In this document: one piece after another, positions 36,269 to 47,126 of the stretch
How positions within the stretch are numbered: position 1 is the stretch's first letter
Layout: every line of letters begins with the position of its first letter
Assembly: GCA_032433595.1 (NCBI GenBank)
Contig: JASWJB010000266.1
Location: forward strand, 1-61,365
Direction: 5' to 3'
Source: Conoideocrella luteorostrata
Lineage: Eukaryota; Ascomycota; Sordariomycetes; Hypocreales; Clavicipitaceae
DNA length: 61,365 nt
Made by a program: the position numbers and the translations under genes
The notes under the pieces: model-generated
Told to the model about the DNA's origin: nothing
The model's input: the letters and a program-made list of their open reading frames with translations, nothing else
Database searches by the model: none

Positions 36269-36350
36269 GCGTAATTGGTTTAGTGGTAAAATTCTCCGTT
36301 GCCATCCGAGCAACGTCGGGGAGCCCTGGGTTCGATTCCCAGATTACGCA
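36269..36350 (+). tRNA. tRNA-Gly(GCC): tRNA-Gly(GCC) with an 11-nt intron
   Basis: The acceptor stem GCGTAAT pairs with ATTACGC, followed by discriminator A. The D-arm TGGTTTAGTGGTAAAA (A box) and T-arm CTGGGTTCGATTCCCAG (B box) are intact. The anticodon stem CTCCG/CGGGG closes a loop TTGCCA-T with anticodon GCC. Between positions 37 and 38 lie 11 extra bases (TCCGAGCAACG), the canonical place for a tRNA intron; the mature length would be 71 nt, normal for tRNA-Gly. A T7 run just downstream (about 36357-36364) should end Pol III transcription. Confidence 0.95.
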
Positions 36351-36356
36351 GCGTTT

Positions 36357-36364
36357 ATTTTTTT
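36357..36364 (+). terminator. Pol III T-run terminator
   Basis: An uninterrupted T run beginning within 10 bp of the tRNA-Gly 3' end, as expected for RNA polymerase III termination. Confidence 0.7.
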
Positions 36365-37580
36365 GATGCAGAATTCATAGTTTTAGTTTTTCTTACCACA
36401 AACAATTGATGAGCACATGTATTCTTAAGCGGCATCTTGAGCTGCCACATATGCTATTTGATAATATAGAAGTACTGTTTGATGAAAGTAAAGGAGAGCC
36501 GTAAAATATTATTGTAATAGTAAATTTATCATTGCAGCGGCAATTGTTTAGCCACATTTATTTGAACTTTCTCGGTGAAGTAAAGAGTCGAATCGAAAAC
36601 TAACAAAGGCTCAGCAGACAAAAAAAAACTAACGTCTGAGCATAAACTCACGACGGCGGATGACATTCTAAGCTCATTTATGCCAGTCCGCTGCACAGGT
36701 TAACGGCATAGTTTGTACTTGGCCAGTCTGTTCTATGGAGTTTGGACGGTGGCTTTACATTCAAGGGCACACGCTTGCTACACGTCTTGGAAACTTAATG
36801 CTTCAGGCCGGGATTCGCCCATCATCAAGCTGGTGGATGTCGCAAATTTAGTCTATGGGGCTCAATTTCTTTAAACTGCGTAGCCACAACAACAGGACAT
36901 CGCCACTGACAGCCAAACCGCTCTTACGGGACCCACCATTGGCTAAGCATTCGTTCGCTCTTACTCACGGCCGGGAAACTGTAAACAACGTATGAAAAGA
37001 CCAGAGTCTGACAACTTCTAAGCCATTCCATTAACTTGGACCAGCAGAAACGATGATCCAACGCACAATAGTCAAACCTAAATTTGCGTTATACAAAGCC
37101 GGAGTCTTAAAGCACACAAACAGATTGCTTAGCTGTGGGTCATCGGGTTTCTATTAGAGGACTGGAGAGGTGATTAACCAGGCGCATGATGGGCAATGGG
37201 ATGGTTCATAAGAGCTTGGTTAAGCCTGTGGTACTTTGTGGATGAGGTAAATGCTGTCGATAATTGCCGGGGCGATAAGGCTGACATTGTGTTGCTGCTT
37301 TATGGAGCTTGGAATCAATAGATTGCTCTTTGTCATTCACCCTGTGAATCTATGAACGTCCGACACCTCTGCCTGTGTTCACAGCTGACAGCTGGTGGTT
37401 ATCCGGTAATATTGTCGGTGCTGACAGCTGACAGCTGCCAACTAGGAACTGACCGCGTAGCATCTGGGGTTTCTCTAGACGCATGGAAGCCCACTGGTAT
37501 CACTCCTTTTCATCGCAGTGTAACTCTTATTCCATCGATTGTTATTTCGTTCCAAGTTGCGCTATCTGCAAGCCGGCAGC
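36365..37580. other. Intergenic region upstream of the helicase gene
   Basis: About 1.2 kb, with the helicase promoter at the right end. GCTGACAGCT is repeated around 37381-37436. No gene is recognised. Confidence 0.45.
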
Positions 37581-40500
37581 ATGGAGTCCACTCTGGCCGA
37601 CTTCTTTTCCCGCACAAACCAGTCGCCTCCGCTCAACTGGCTTGAATTACCAGAAGTGCCTCTTGCGGAGGAGCTTATGGCCAAAGACTCGCCCCAGCTC
37701 CCGTTGAACGACTTCGAAGAAAGACATCAACTAAAAGACCAGTATTTGGAGACACAGTATCGCCTTCACCGATATGAAGCGACCGAACCATTGCGTCGCG
37801 CTATCCAAACGTATCGCAGGGATTTCCAAACAAATGCCGATGCAGGCATTGATCTAGAGTCAGTCAATCTTTACTCGGGAGTAAGTAAACCCATTCACTA
37901 TTTTCGAGGGGGTCGCTAAAAACGGAATAGGTTCAAGCAACTGGATACGCCCTCGGCAATGATGGAACCACCCAGCGACTGTGCATTGTGCCGCCAACGG
38001 CTCTTCAAGATTACCAACTAGATGATTCCGACGAAGGCGAGACCGAGAGTCTGGTTCCTGGAACTTTGGTAGCATTGTCGTCAGACCATTTCAAATCCAC
38101 TTGCTATGTAGCAACAGTGGCTGAAAATGATGGCTTACGGATGAACCCACCATACATAGATGTCTTCTAGGCGGAGCAACACGACATGGTGACAGATCCA
38201 GCTTTCGCATTGGTCATGCTGGAACCAACGACAGGGTACTTTGAGTCTTTGAGACACACAATGGCCGGACTGCAACAGGCATTCGAGGACAGGGATGTTT
38301 ATCAGTTGCATATATAGCGGCAAGTTGCACTAACTTCTCGACAGATGTCTTTTGGATGCGTACCTATTTCAACCACAGCCGGACCCAGTGCCAGCACCAC
38401 AATATCTTCAAGCAATTGATAATGGGCCTTCAGTTGTGCATGCAACCAAAAGTCTTGATAAATCCCAGCTTGAAGCGTTCACCGAAGCAACAAGTCGACA
38501 AATAGCGGTGATTCAGGGGCCGCCAGGTACAGGCAAGACCTTTACATCCAAAATTATTCTGGAAAGTCTAGTGGACACGCGGACGCGGTGTCTAGTTGCA
38601 CAAAGAGATACCATGCCTCCCATCATTGCTGTTGCGCAGACAAACCATGCCCTGGACCAGCTGTTGCAGAAATATATCAGCGCTAGGGGGCCAAAAAACG
38701 TGGCTCGTCTTGGCGGTCGAAGTGATAACAACATCATCAAAGATTTAGTATTGGGTCAGCTCATGTACAACTCTAAACGATTTCGAGGAAGACCTGTCAT
38801 ATCATTGAAAAAAAAACTCAAGGAGTTAGTCACATCCGTTGAAGAACTTAGCGCTCGGGTCGTGGAGGAAGTGGACGCCGAAATGCTTCTAGACCGCGGT
38901 TTGTTATCGGTGGCGCAGTACGAATCTCTCACCGACGGTGACTGGGAGTCGAATGAGTGTCAGAAAAATGGCCTCCTTGATTGGCTTGACGAAGCCCAGG
39001 TTCATGTCTCTCATAAAAAGGTGCGTCGTATTATGAATGGTAACGTCGCTAATGGTTCCGTTCGAGACCAAGGTGCGATGGACAGACGCGACCCGCGATC
39101 GCGCAGCCCTGACGTCAACTTTGTACCATTAATGCCCAAGCCAATAAGACCTGTCCATTCAGATGATCTTTCAAGGCATTTAGTCAAAAATTCGACCAAC
39201 CTTTACCACATCAGGCCAGAGGATAGGTTGCAAGTATACGATTATTTAAATGCCAAGTTCCAAGATGAGAAAAATCCTCAATCGGATGTGGCTGATGTAC
39301 TCGCGAAATACACAGAAGTGTGTAAATGTATTCACGAAATCAAAGTAGAAAACAAGATAGAGTACATCAGAAGTGAGGGAATCGAGGTAATTGGATGCAC
39401 AACCACAGGACTTCTGAAATATCGAAACATCCTAAGAGGGGTAAAACCGAAGGTTCTGCTTATGGAAGAGGCTGCCGAAATTCGGGAAGCAGACACAGCT
39501 GCAGCATCACTATGCCTGCCGACCCTTGAGCATCTTATTCTTATAGGTGATCACCAGCAGCTACAGCCAAGTGCCAACTTACACGAGCTATCAAAAGATC
39601 CATATCGCATAAATATTTCCATGTTTGAGCGTCTAATCAAAATTGGCATATCGCATAAAACTCTCCTGCAACAGAGACGAATGATACCCCGGTTACGACG
39701 AATTGTCCAAGTGTTTTACCCTGCTTTGGTGGACTCTCCGACCATCTCAAAGCTATCTCAGAACGTTCCAGGCATGCTAAAGCCTCTATGGTGGTTCCAG
39801 CATGAGTGGCAAGAATCGCGAGGCGTCGAAGGCACGTCAGTTGAAAACTTTCTGGAAGCCAAAATGATAGTTACTTTCGTCGAGTATCTTGCCTCTCAAC
39901 AGATCCATCCCAGCCGTATCACAATACTTACTTTCTATAATGGCCAAGTCGGGTTGATTAAGAGGGAGATTGCAAAGAACCCATCTCTCGCATGCCTCGC
40001 AAGTGATGAGAAAATGGAGTGGTCCGTCAGAACAGTTGACGGATTCCAAGGAGAAGAGAATGATTTTATATTGTTATCTCTGGTGCGAGGCCCAAATGGA
40101 AAGGCTGGATTTCTCTCCACTGAGAACCGTGCTATAGTTGCATTAAGCCGGGCCAGGCTTGGCATGTACATTTTTGGCCACAAAGAAGTTCTTCTACGGA
40201 ATCATCGAAGTCGCGAAACTTGGTCAAAGGTTATCCAAGAGATGGACAGAAACATCGGTCGTACGTTGCCTTTAAAAATAAATGGCAAAACAGTTCACTA
40301 CGGCCATCCGGGGCAATGGCGAGATATCAAGCATAAGATGAGGTTAAAAGCATCCACAGGAGGCAGCCAAAGCTCATCTTCTACCACATCGAGTTCCCGA
40401 CATGAGGCCATAGAGCCAGATACATTGGACTCAAGAGGTAGCCCACCATTATTGGACGAGCGGGGCGCATTCGCTGCCGACCACGATCTGATATGCTTGT

Positions 40501-40697
40501 CCGATTCGATAACAGTTCCTCTCTCGCAGCATTGGTGGGATTTGAAAAGCTTGTTAATGGACATGGCTCCCATGATACCTGAAGCACCGGAGCCTGAATT
40601 ACCGGAAGAAGAACTTTTGATTGCCTTTTCGGACGATGAAGCGACAAAGTGGGAAGCTGCTATCACCAGCCCGCCACCAAGGGACTTGTTGGACTGA
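37581..40697 (+). pseudogene. Hrr1/NFX1-type superfamily 1 RNA helicase, with an internal stop and a broken donor site
   Basis: Coding content for about 1004 residues related to the NFX1-type/Upf1-like helicases, including fission yeast Hrr1, which acts with RNA-dependent RNA polymerase in RNAi-directed heterochromatin. Exon 1 is 37581-37880 (LNWLELPEVPLAEELM); a 50-bp intron follows; exon 2 is 37931-38292; the long exon 3 is 38345-40697. Helicase motifs are intact: GPPGTGKT (Walker A, about residue 279), AVAQTNHALDQLL, LLMEEAAEIREADT (motif II), LILIGDHQQLQPS, LLQQRRMIPRLR, RTVDGFQGEENDFILLSLVR and IVALSRARLGMYIFG. Two lesions are seen: a TAG at 38168-38170 inside exon 2, where relatives have a sense codon, and GGATGT in place of the expected GTATGT donor of the 52-bp intron 38293-38344. 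Exon 3 is fully open. It could be a young pseudogene, a shortened gene or a sequencing error. Confidence 0.72.
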
Positions 40698-41372
40698 GGA
40701 CAATATGTTTCATTAACTGAGCACGTTCATCTTGATGAACATTTTGGACCAAATTGACTGCTAAATTTCGATAGTTTTTGTCAGTGCATAAGATTTCATT
40801 TGGGAGTGGCAAATATCTGCCCAAGGTGCTTGTACAATGTGCCACAGCGACGTCAAGTTCGTACATGCGGCGCCCCCAAACTCGAGCACAAGTGGAGTTG
40901 CATTGGAGCTGCCCTGCCCAATACATGACCAGTACTTGGATCTCAACCACACACTCACGCAAACTGAAGTAGATTCCACAATTTTGAATGTATTTGGGCC
41001 CATCCTAGAATGCAACTTCCGCGCCTCGGACACGCCAACTTCACCTTTCCTGGATGAATCTGCAAACTTGCCAATTGACGTTGATTGACCCCAGCGCGTT
41101 GTACCGAGCTGAATCAGTACCCGCTGCTCGATTCCCATCAACCATCTGAATCAGTGCGCGAGCCGCACGGGCGATCTGATTAGTTGAGAGCGTACGTTTT
41201 CCTCGTCGGAGGCAAACGCGACCGTTGATGTGAATGATGGCAGATTGACTGTACGGAGTAGTGCAACCTGTATTTTGGCTATCAATAACGAACCACGTCA
41301 GTTCCTATTTTCTGAACGCTGCGCGATACTGGGATTGTGGGATATAGCTGCTTTTGACTGAAGCGCAGCGCT
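40698..41372. promoter_or_regulatory. Intergenic region upstream of spt8
   Basis: About 675 bp containing the helicase 3' end and the spt8 promoter. One TACGGAGTAG motif lies near 41250. Open frames here have no recognisable features. Confidence 0.45.
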
Positions 41373-43535
41373 ATGGATGAGGAGGACCGTTTCTCCGGCA
41401 GCTCGCCGGAGTCTGAGCGACCTAACGAGCCGGACGAGGTCATGGAGGATGCTGAGGATGGGGACAACGACGCTGAACAGGACGATGACAACAATGACGA
41501 AGACGATGATAACAATGATGAGGATAATGAAGCGAACGAAGCGAACGACGGCGAAGAAGGCGGCAACGAGACGCAAAATACTCATGCGGAAGGGTCAGGG
41601 GTTAAATCCAGCAAATCAAGTACGCCGACGCCTCTTGGTACAAAGCTGCATCTTCGACCGTCAATGCGTCCCGAAGCAATCACAGCGCGACTCTACGATA
41701 TTGTGCCCACAATGGCCGCTCCCCAGTCAACAAGCGTGAACGCGATGGCTATTACGCCCGATCTGCGCTACTGGATAACGGGAGGTTCCGATGGTTACAT
41801 ACGAAAGTACGACGGCCCGAACACAATCAACGGCAAGTTAGCATTGACCGTGGCCCAGAAGCATCCATTTGTAGACAGCGTCACGAAAGCTGGCATATTG
41901 ATGTCATACTGGGAAAATGAGGAGCCAGCCGCGTCAGGCCGTGGTGATCAAGACCATAACCTGTCACCGGTATATTCGTTAGCAGTTCACTCAGAAGCTC
42001 TTTGGCTTCTCTCTGGTCTTGAGTCGGGTGGTATCAATCTGCAGAGCGTCCGGCACGACGAGGGCAAGAAAATCGCGTGCCTACAGCGGCATACAAATGG
42101 GGTTAGTTCGCTGATGCTTGCCCCGGACGAAAAAAGCGTCCTGAGTGGCGGCTGGGACAAGAACATTTTTGACTGGGATTTGAATACTGGCCAGACTATC
42201 CGAAGCTTCGATGGATCAGGAGGTCAGATCTCGTCAATTGAGCTACGACCGGCAAGTGGTGACCCCGTGCCCGCGGAAGCAGATGCGCCGATTCAGACAA
42301 CTACCATGGCAACGAACAACGGGGCGCCTTTTGCCAATGGTGCCCTGAAGAATGAATCTTTCAGGGCTGTCGATGCTGGAGCAGCAGATAGCTTTGCAGC
42401 CTCTGGCCAAGACGGTGAGGCATCTCCCGCTCATGAAAGCCTTTTCGGTGGTAGCGACGCAGGGAGTCTATTTGGTGAGACAGCAGGCGAGCAGCCATTT
42501 GGTAACGACGATGACGGTTTCGACGCCGGCATGGACATGATGCCCAGCCATGAGGGAGGTATGGACCACTCAGCTGATTTCGCCATGGCGGATATGGAAA
42601 CCAAGGAGCCAGACAATACAACCGCACCAGCTTTGCAGACACAAGCCCAGGCACAGCCACAAGACCGTTCGAAGGACAACGTGAACCTAGATACTAAGCA
42701 ACTTGACATGACGACTGAGCAAGCCCCAGCAGACTCAAACATCGCGGCGGTACCAAAGAACGAACCAAATTCCGCCACACCACAAGCAGATCAACCTCCC
42801 AGAGATGAAAACACGCAAATGCTCGGAATGAACCATGACAAGGAGTCCTTGAAGAAGTCCCAATCGCCAGGGTTGACATACGCCCAGTCTGCACCCCATC
42901 AATTTGACCAATCTCAAACATCAGCGACCACATTCCTCTCATCCGCTATGGACGGAACAATCCGCCTCTGGGATCGACGTGTTCCCAATGCCGTCGCTAG
43001 AATCGGTACCAAAACAGGCGTTCCGCCGTGGTGTATGAGTGCGTGCTGGAGCCCCGACGGAAACATGATATACACAGGGAGAAGGAACGGCACGGTAGAG
43101 GAATATGACGTACGAAAGGCCCGGAGAGGATGGGAACCGGAGAGGACCTTGAAATTTCCGGCAGGGAGTGGTGCTGTGAGTGCTGTGAGGAGTATGCCGA
43201 ATGGTAGACATCTTGTCTGGTAGGTTTCAATACCATTCCCTTGTCGTAGTTTTTATCATGACTAGCTGGCTTTGTTTGATTGCGAAATTACTTACAACAA
43301 GTTCAGCGCATCTCATGACATCCTCCGACTATACGACCTCCGAGACACCCGAGCATTTAGACATTCGACCGTCCCGTTCCTCATTATTCCTGGGCCGCCG
43401 AGGGCAGGGGTCATTTCTAGCCTGTACATCGATCCCACGAGTACATTCATGCTGAGTGCAGCAGGAACGAGGGGCTGGGAGGGTAGTAGCACGGAGGTGT
43501 TGATTGGGTATGAGATTAATGTCATTAATGATTAG
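41373..43535 (+). CDS. spt8: SAGA complex subunit Spt8 (WD40)
   Basis: Predicted 691-residue WD40 protein in two exons, 41373-43219 and 43307-43535, joined by an 87-bp intron at a Cys codon. The N-terminus is highly acidic (DGDNDAEQDDDNNDEDDDNN), typical of Spt8. It is followed by the conserved LYDIVPTMAAPQSTSVNAMAITPDLRYWITGGSDGYIRKYD region, WD40 blades (VSSLMLAPDEKSVLSGGWDK, FLSSAMDGTIRLWDRRV, WSPDGNMIYTGRRNGTVEEYD) and a C-terminal ILRLYDLRDT. A long low-complexity insertion of about 220 residues, rich in Asp, Met, Gln and Ala, separates the blades. Spt8 contacts TBP in the SAGA coactivator in the nucleus. The acidic run is GC-poor and repetitive, and its reverse strand gives Ser-rich shadow frames. 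Confidence 0.93.
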
Positions 43536-43852
43536 AAGCAGTTTTAACTTTGATGCCGCCTTTTTGGGGGAGGAGGAGGAGTGGCGTTATGGGGCTGGGA
43601 GTTTGGTTCAAAAATTGGATTACTGGGAAGTTGGTTTCAAAGAATAGGCCTAAGTTGTACTAGAGAGAGAAAGAGTAGGAAGAAAAATATGAACCACATT
43701 CAGCTACTGCTCCGCCTTGCAATACTGACCGGATGTGTCTCGGCACTGCGTCAACTAACAAGCGCGGTCCAGTGCTCTAATCCGTAGCAGCATTTCACCA
43801 AGACCGCTTACGAGGACGTCTCCCGACTTGATACGGGAACGGGTCAGCCTTT
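43536..43852. other. Convergent intergenic region
   Basis: About 317 bp between the 3' ends of spt8 and the small minus-strand gene. Nothing gene-like is seen. Confidence 0.5.
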
Positions 43853-44320
43853 CTATTTTCCTTGTCCCTGTCCTTCTTCTCTTTTTGCTTTTTCCCTCCT
43901 CTCTTCCCTAATCTCACGCTCCACAACCTGAGCTGCAATTGCATCCGGATCAACCGTATACCTCTGTGCATATTCCTCTAAAGTCTCCGGTTTAATGCTC
44001 GTATCGTGAACCATGTACTTCGACTTGAAATCGAACTCTGCTGCTGCTCGAACAGCGTTAATGTATTCCTCGAGCTTTTGAGCTTCTTGTCTTTCGCGCT
44101 CCTCCCGAATGCATTTCGGGATGACTTTGTACAATGGGTCAGATGGGTATATTTCTCGCTCATCTAAAAGCTTGGTCCATTCTTGGGTCTGCAAAGCGGA
44201 GGGTTTGGAAAAGTATGCCTTTGCAAGGTCTTTTACAGTGAGAGAGTCGTACGGCTTTACTTCTTTCTCTTTGCCCTTGCCCTTGGGCAGGGAAGGCAAC
44301 GGCTTGTTGAGGTCGGACAT
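43853..44320 (-). CDS. Small Lys/Glu-rich protein, unknown function (local family member A)
   Basis: A 155-residue single-exon frame with a good ATG at 44320 (MSDLNKPLPSLPKGKGKEKE). It is highly charged and predicted mostly helical (IREERERQEAQKLEEYINAVRAAAEFD, given here only as landmarks around residues 74-100), with a Lys/Glu-rich C-terminus. No known domain is recognised. The segment DPLYKVIPKCIREERER resembles the DPRD...P..MRR.YEKK motif in the small genes to the right, so it may be a diverged member of the same family, in opposite orientation. No signal peptide or membrane segment. The frame is clearly coding in composition; the function is unknown. Confidence 0.7.
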   Translation of the reverse strand: MSDLNKPLPSLPKGKGKEKEVKPYDSLTVKDLAKAYFSKPSALQTQEWTKLLDEREIYPSDPLYKVIPKCIREERERQEAQKLEEYINAVRAAAEFDFKSKYMVHDTSIKPETLEEYAQRYTVDPDAIAAQVVEREIREERREKAKREEGQGQGK

Positions 44321-45361
44321 GTTAGCAGCTGGCGGTCAGGGGTAGAAGGACGTTTACTTGTATAAAAAGAGCTCGAAGTGCTTGACTTGACGATTGAGTT
44401 AGGGGCTCGAGGTTGGAGAGAAAAGGAGAGGAGATGACTTCTCCGGGCATTTCGCTATATTTATACAACCGATTGTGGATTGCATTCACAGTCGTTCAAG
44501 AGAAGCATCATTATTTCTGGGAAAAAACTGCATCAACGTTGATTTTGATGTACTCATCACGACCACCTCCGGGTATTGTAAAGTGAAGCTCTTTGCCAAG
44601 CCGCGTAGACAGCGCGAAGAGTTGCCGAAATTTCGAGATTCATTGCAAAGCAGACCAATTCGGCAGTCGTGCGAAGTGACCGCAAATTAGGTGGGTATGT
44701 GGTGAAGACTGCGTCGCGAATCACACGTGTGTTCGCGACTGCTCGTCGCCGAACAAATCTGTGTTGCTATATCAAGCTTCGAACATGCACGCGCTGTGTT
44801 GTTTGAGGGAGCCTTTGATCAATACTTCATGAAAGTGTTTTGATTGGTATGTACATCTATCTGTGCGTACGTATTAATATACGTTTCCCCAAGACCTCTA
44901 TATGCCGCCTCCTGGAACACCCAGCAGGAATCTCGTGTGACAGTCGTTGAACATGTTCATTGTTGCTGCAGCTTAGCTCATGTCGACTCACAGTGTCTTT
45001 ATCGTACCTTCTTTTATCTGTATATTCTTGGGCATGGATAGCTGTCACCAACGTTCTTTACGTATGAGGGTAGGTATATGTTGGCCATGGCCGTCTTGAT
45101 ATACCAGTTGCTGAACATGCTCTCTTTGAATGAGTACCACACCATTCAACCACTGAACAAGATGACCTTGCCATACGTAGATTAAAGTATAAGAGTAAGC
45201 CGCATATCCTTTCATTCGGTCCAGCGTAGACAGACAAGAAAGCACCAAAACCAAGACAAGCTGATTGACTACTCACGAATTATTTGAATTCAGAAATTTA
45301 ACACACTTTGTTAAAAATCCTTTAAAGAGTCTGAAATTGAAGAGCCTACTTCCCTGCAACC
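44321..45361. other. Intergenic region with a duplicated segment
   Basis: About 1.04 kb between divergent small genes. The block at 45092-45120 (GTCTTGATATACCAGTTGCT and onward) matches 47390-47418 in 23 of 29 positions, in the same orientation and a comparable place upstream of another family member, suggesting that upstream DNA was duplicated with the genes. Confidence 0.5.
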
Positions 45362-45840
45362 ATGAGCAGCAGCAAGGACAAGCGAAAAGACAAATGAAAG
45401 GGCAGGACTGATGCCGCCGCCGCCGACGACGAAGCAGAATTCTATCGACTATCTGCTGATCCAGAAGTGATACGTTCCTGCGAAAAGTGGTTGAAAGACT
45501 ACATTGAAGAATTACAAAAGCACGAGAATATCAGGACACGGCCACGTTCCTTCAGGAGCAATTTAATATAGCCAAACCCAATGACTATTACGGCCTTGCG
45601 CTTTTGTATCGGCCAGATGGCACGTCCAAGAAACCTCCTAAACGCCGCGGCCCAGGCTTTTTGGATTGTCTTGCGAACCTCATGTCGAACCCGTCTCGCG
45701 CACAGCAAAAGCGGTTCCTTGAATATCACGGTCTAGCAGACCGGGATCCGAGAGATCTATTCATGTATCGGTTTTTGCCTGAAAAAATGAGGAGAAACTA
45801 CGAAAAGAAGCATGGAAAGCACGGAAAGCACGGAAAGTAG
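45362..45840 (+). pseudogene. Broken copy of the small Lys-rich family (member B)
   Basis: An ATG at 45362 starts MSSSKDKRKDK, but a TGA follows at 45395-45397. The same frame continues with coding-like sequence (AEFYRLSADPEVIRSCEKWL) until about 45530. The continuation is then in another frame: TFLQEQFNIAKPNDYYGLAL, KKPPKRRGPGFLDCLANLMS, and DPRDLFMYRFLPEKMRRNYE with a KHG-repeat tail ending at 45840. No splice sites rescue the shift. The ending DPRD...LP.KMRR.YEKK matches the intact gene at 47649. It is most simply a member inactivated by a nonsense change and a frameshift; a sequencing error could account for the shift but not for both. Confidence 0.65.
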
Positions 45841-46763
45841 GCTACTCCAGAGAACCAGCAGTCGCATCCACAGGCGGAGGTGTCATCTTTACAACCAGGG
45901 AGAGAGTATCGATCTAGCCACAAGATAATTCTAGTCACAAGGGATATGCTCTGGCAGCAAGGATAAAAAGTGAAGTTGTTGGAGGTACTGCCGAGAAGTG
46001 AATTTGCCGAGGAGCGCGAAGGCGAGTGAGAAACCAACTGGGATGTGTGGGATAAAGAGTCGACGTGCTGTTTTTGCTGTGCAGGAGCTTTAGATGGAGC
46101 TGCGCAGATATGGGTCCATGATCACGACACGGGGGAGGATTTGTGACGGAATAGGGAAAAAGATAATGATGTGCTACAGTTAGTTGTCTGCGGGACATGA
46201 CTATCCTGATAGACGAGACGCCCTGGTGCTGAATAAGACCTCCTCGTGTTCATGGGATTTAGTATAAGTCCAGCTGCGAGAAGCCTCATTGTGCAAGTAT
46301 ACCTCGTAACAACCGCTAGTAGGTGACAATCTTGTTGCTGTCGCGGCCGCCGAGCACTCCCCATTCTCGCTGGAGTTAGGCTCCTCCGCATCGAATCAGG
46401 GTGTTCTTGTTACACGTCGGTTCGGTTCGGTCATGCGATCGCAAAGCAGCTGTCATGCGCGTAAGTCCGACAAGCGGTGATGACCGTTTATATAGTTGCC
46501 ACTCATCGTGCATCATTTCGTTCACATCGTGCTACCAAGTGTTGAATCAAAGATGCTGCTCCCCCTGCGCGCGTAATAATTATATAAAGGTACGGAACGC
46601 TACAAGATCGGAAACTTCTCTTCATGACAGCACCCCTGCAAAGCAGCAGCGACTCAGACGAACTGATCGAGGAGACTCCGCAACTTCTTCCCAAAGCGAT
46701 ACCCGATACTCCTCTGTGGGCCTATCTTAACACCCCCTTCCTAAGCGAACAACTTTCGAAGCC
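45841..46763. promoter_or_regulatory. Intergenic region with an upstream ORF overlapping the next start codon
   Basis: About 920 bp. An ATG frame of 47 codons (46624-46767 +, beginning MTAPLQSSSDSDELIEETPQ) ends in a TGA that overlaps the ATG of the next gene as ATGA. It could be an upstream ORF or a former N-terminal exon out of frame. The rest shows nothing gene-like. Confidence 0.45.
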
Positions 46764-47126
46764 ATGAACAACAAAAAGGGCAGGGGAAAGTCGAAGAAGG
46801 TCTCTTTTGCCGATGAAGAGCCCTCCATCCGTGATGGGAACCCCACCTCTCACTGGATCAATCAGCTTCTGGCCTGGCTAGAGTACACCGGAGATTGTCG
46901 AGTTTCGAAGCTCCGAAACGAAATGTCCGAGGCTGGCAATAATGCCGATAAACAGGAAGCTTTGATGCTTCGGTGGCTGAATGAAGAATCTCCTGCCATC
47001 CAGCACGTAGACCCTGCGATGGATGTCAGTTATCAGGCTTATCATCAATACTCCCGTGCATTCGGAAAGCCCGGGGAGATTTTACTTATATCAAATTTCC
47101 TCAACCGATTCCTCGCGGAGAAGTAA
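46764..47126 (+). CDS. Small Lys-rich protein, unknown function (local cluster member)
   Basis: A 120-residue single-exon frame with ATG at 46764 (MNNKKGRGKSKKVSFADEEP). The Lys-rich start resembles the starts of the neighbours at 45362 and 47649. The body is a charged helical segment with many aromatic residues (SHWINQLLAWLEYTGDCRV, LRWLNEESPAIQHVD, YQAYHQYSRAFGKPGEILL). It lacks the P..MRR.YEKK tail of its neighbours, so it is either a different gene or a strongly diverged member. No known domain, signal peptide or membrane helix. The start overlaps the stop of a 47-codon upstream frame (ATGA), which would favour reinitiation or reflect a frameshift. Being a gene is likely; the function is unknown. 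Confidence 0.6.
   Translation: MNNKKGRGKSKKVSFADEEPSIRDGNPTSHWINQLLAWLEYTGDCRVSKLRNEMSEAGNNADKQEALMLRWLNEESPAIQHVDPAMDVSYQAYHQYSRAFGKPGEILLISNFLNRFLAEK

Noticed and set aside
37860..38323. Treating the helicase TAG at 38168 as lying within an intron
   Set aside because: The sequence on both sides (NPPYIDVF before, TDPAFALVMLEP after) is conserved and collinear with relatives, and no fitting GT donor removes the stop while keeping the frame.
38287..38344. Donor at GTTTAT or GTTGCA for the second helicase intron
   Set aside because: GTTTAT gives the wrong phase; GTTGCA gives only a 40-bp intron. GGATGT at 38293 gives correct phase, 52 bp and the expected Arg-Cys junction, so a mutated GTATGT is preferred.
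41282..41585. Ser- and Ile/Val-rich minus-strand frames
   Set aside because: They mirror the repetitive acidic start of Spt8 and have no independent features.
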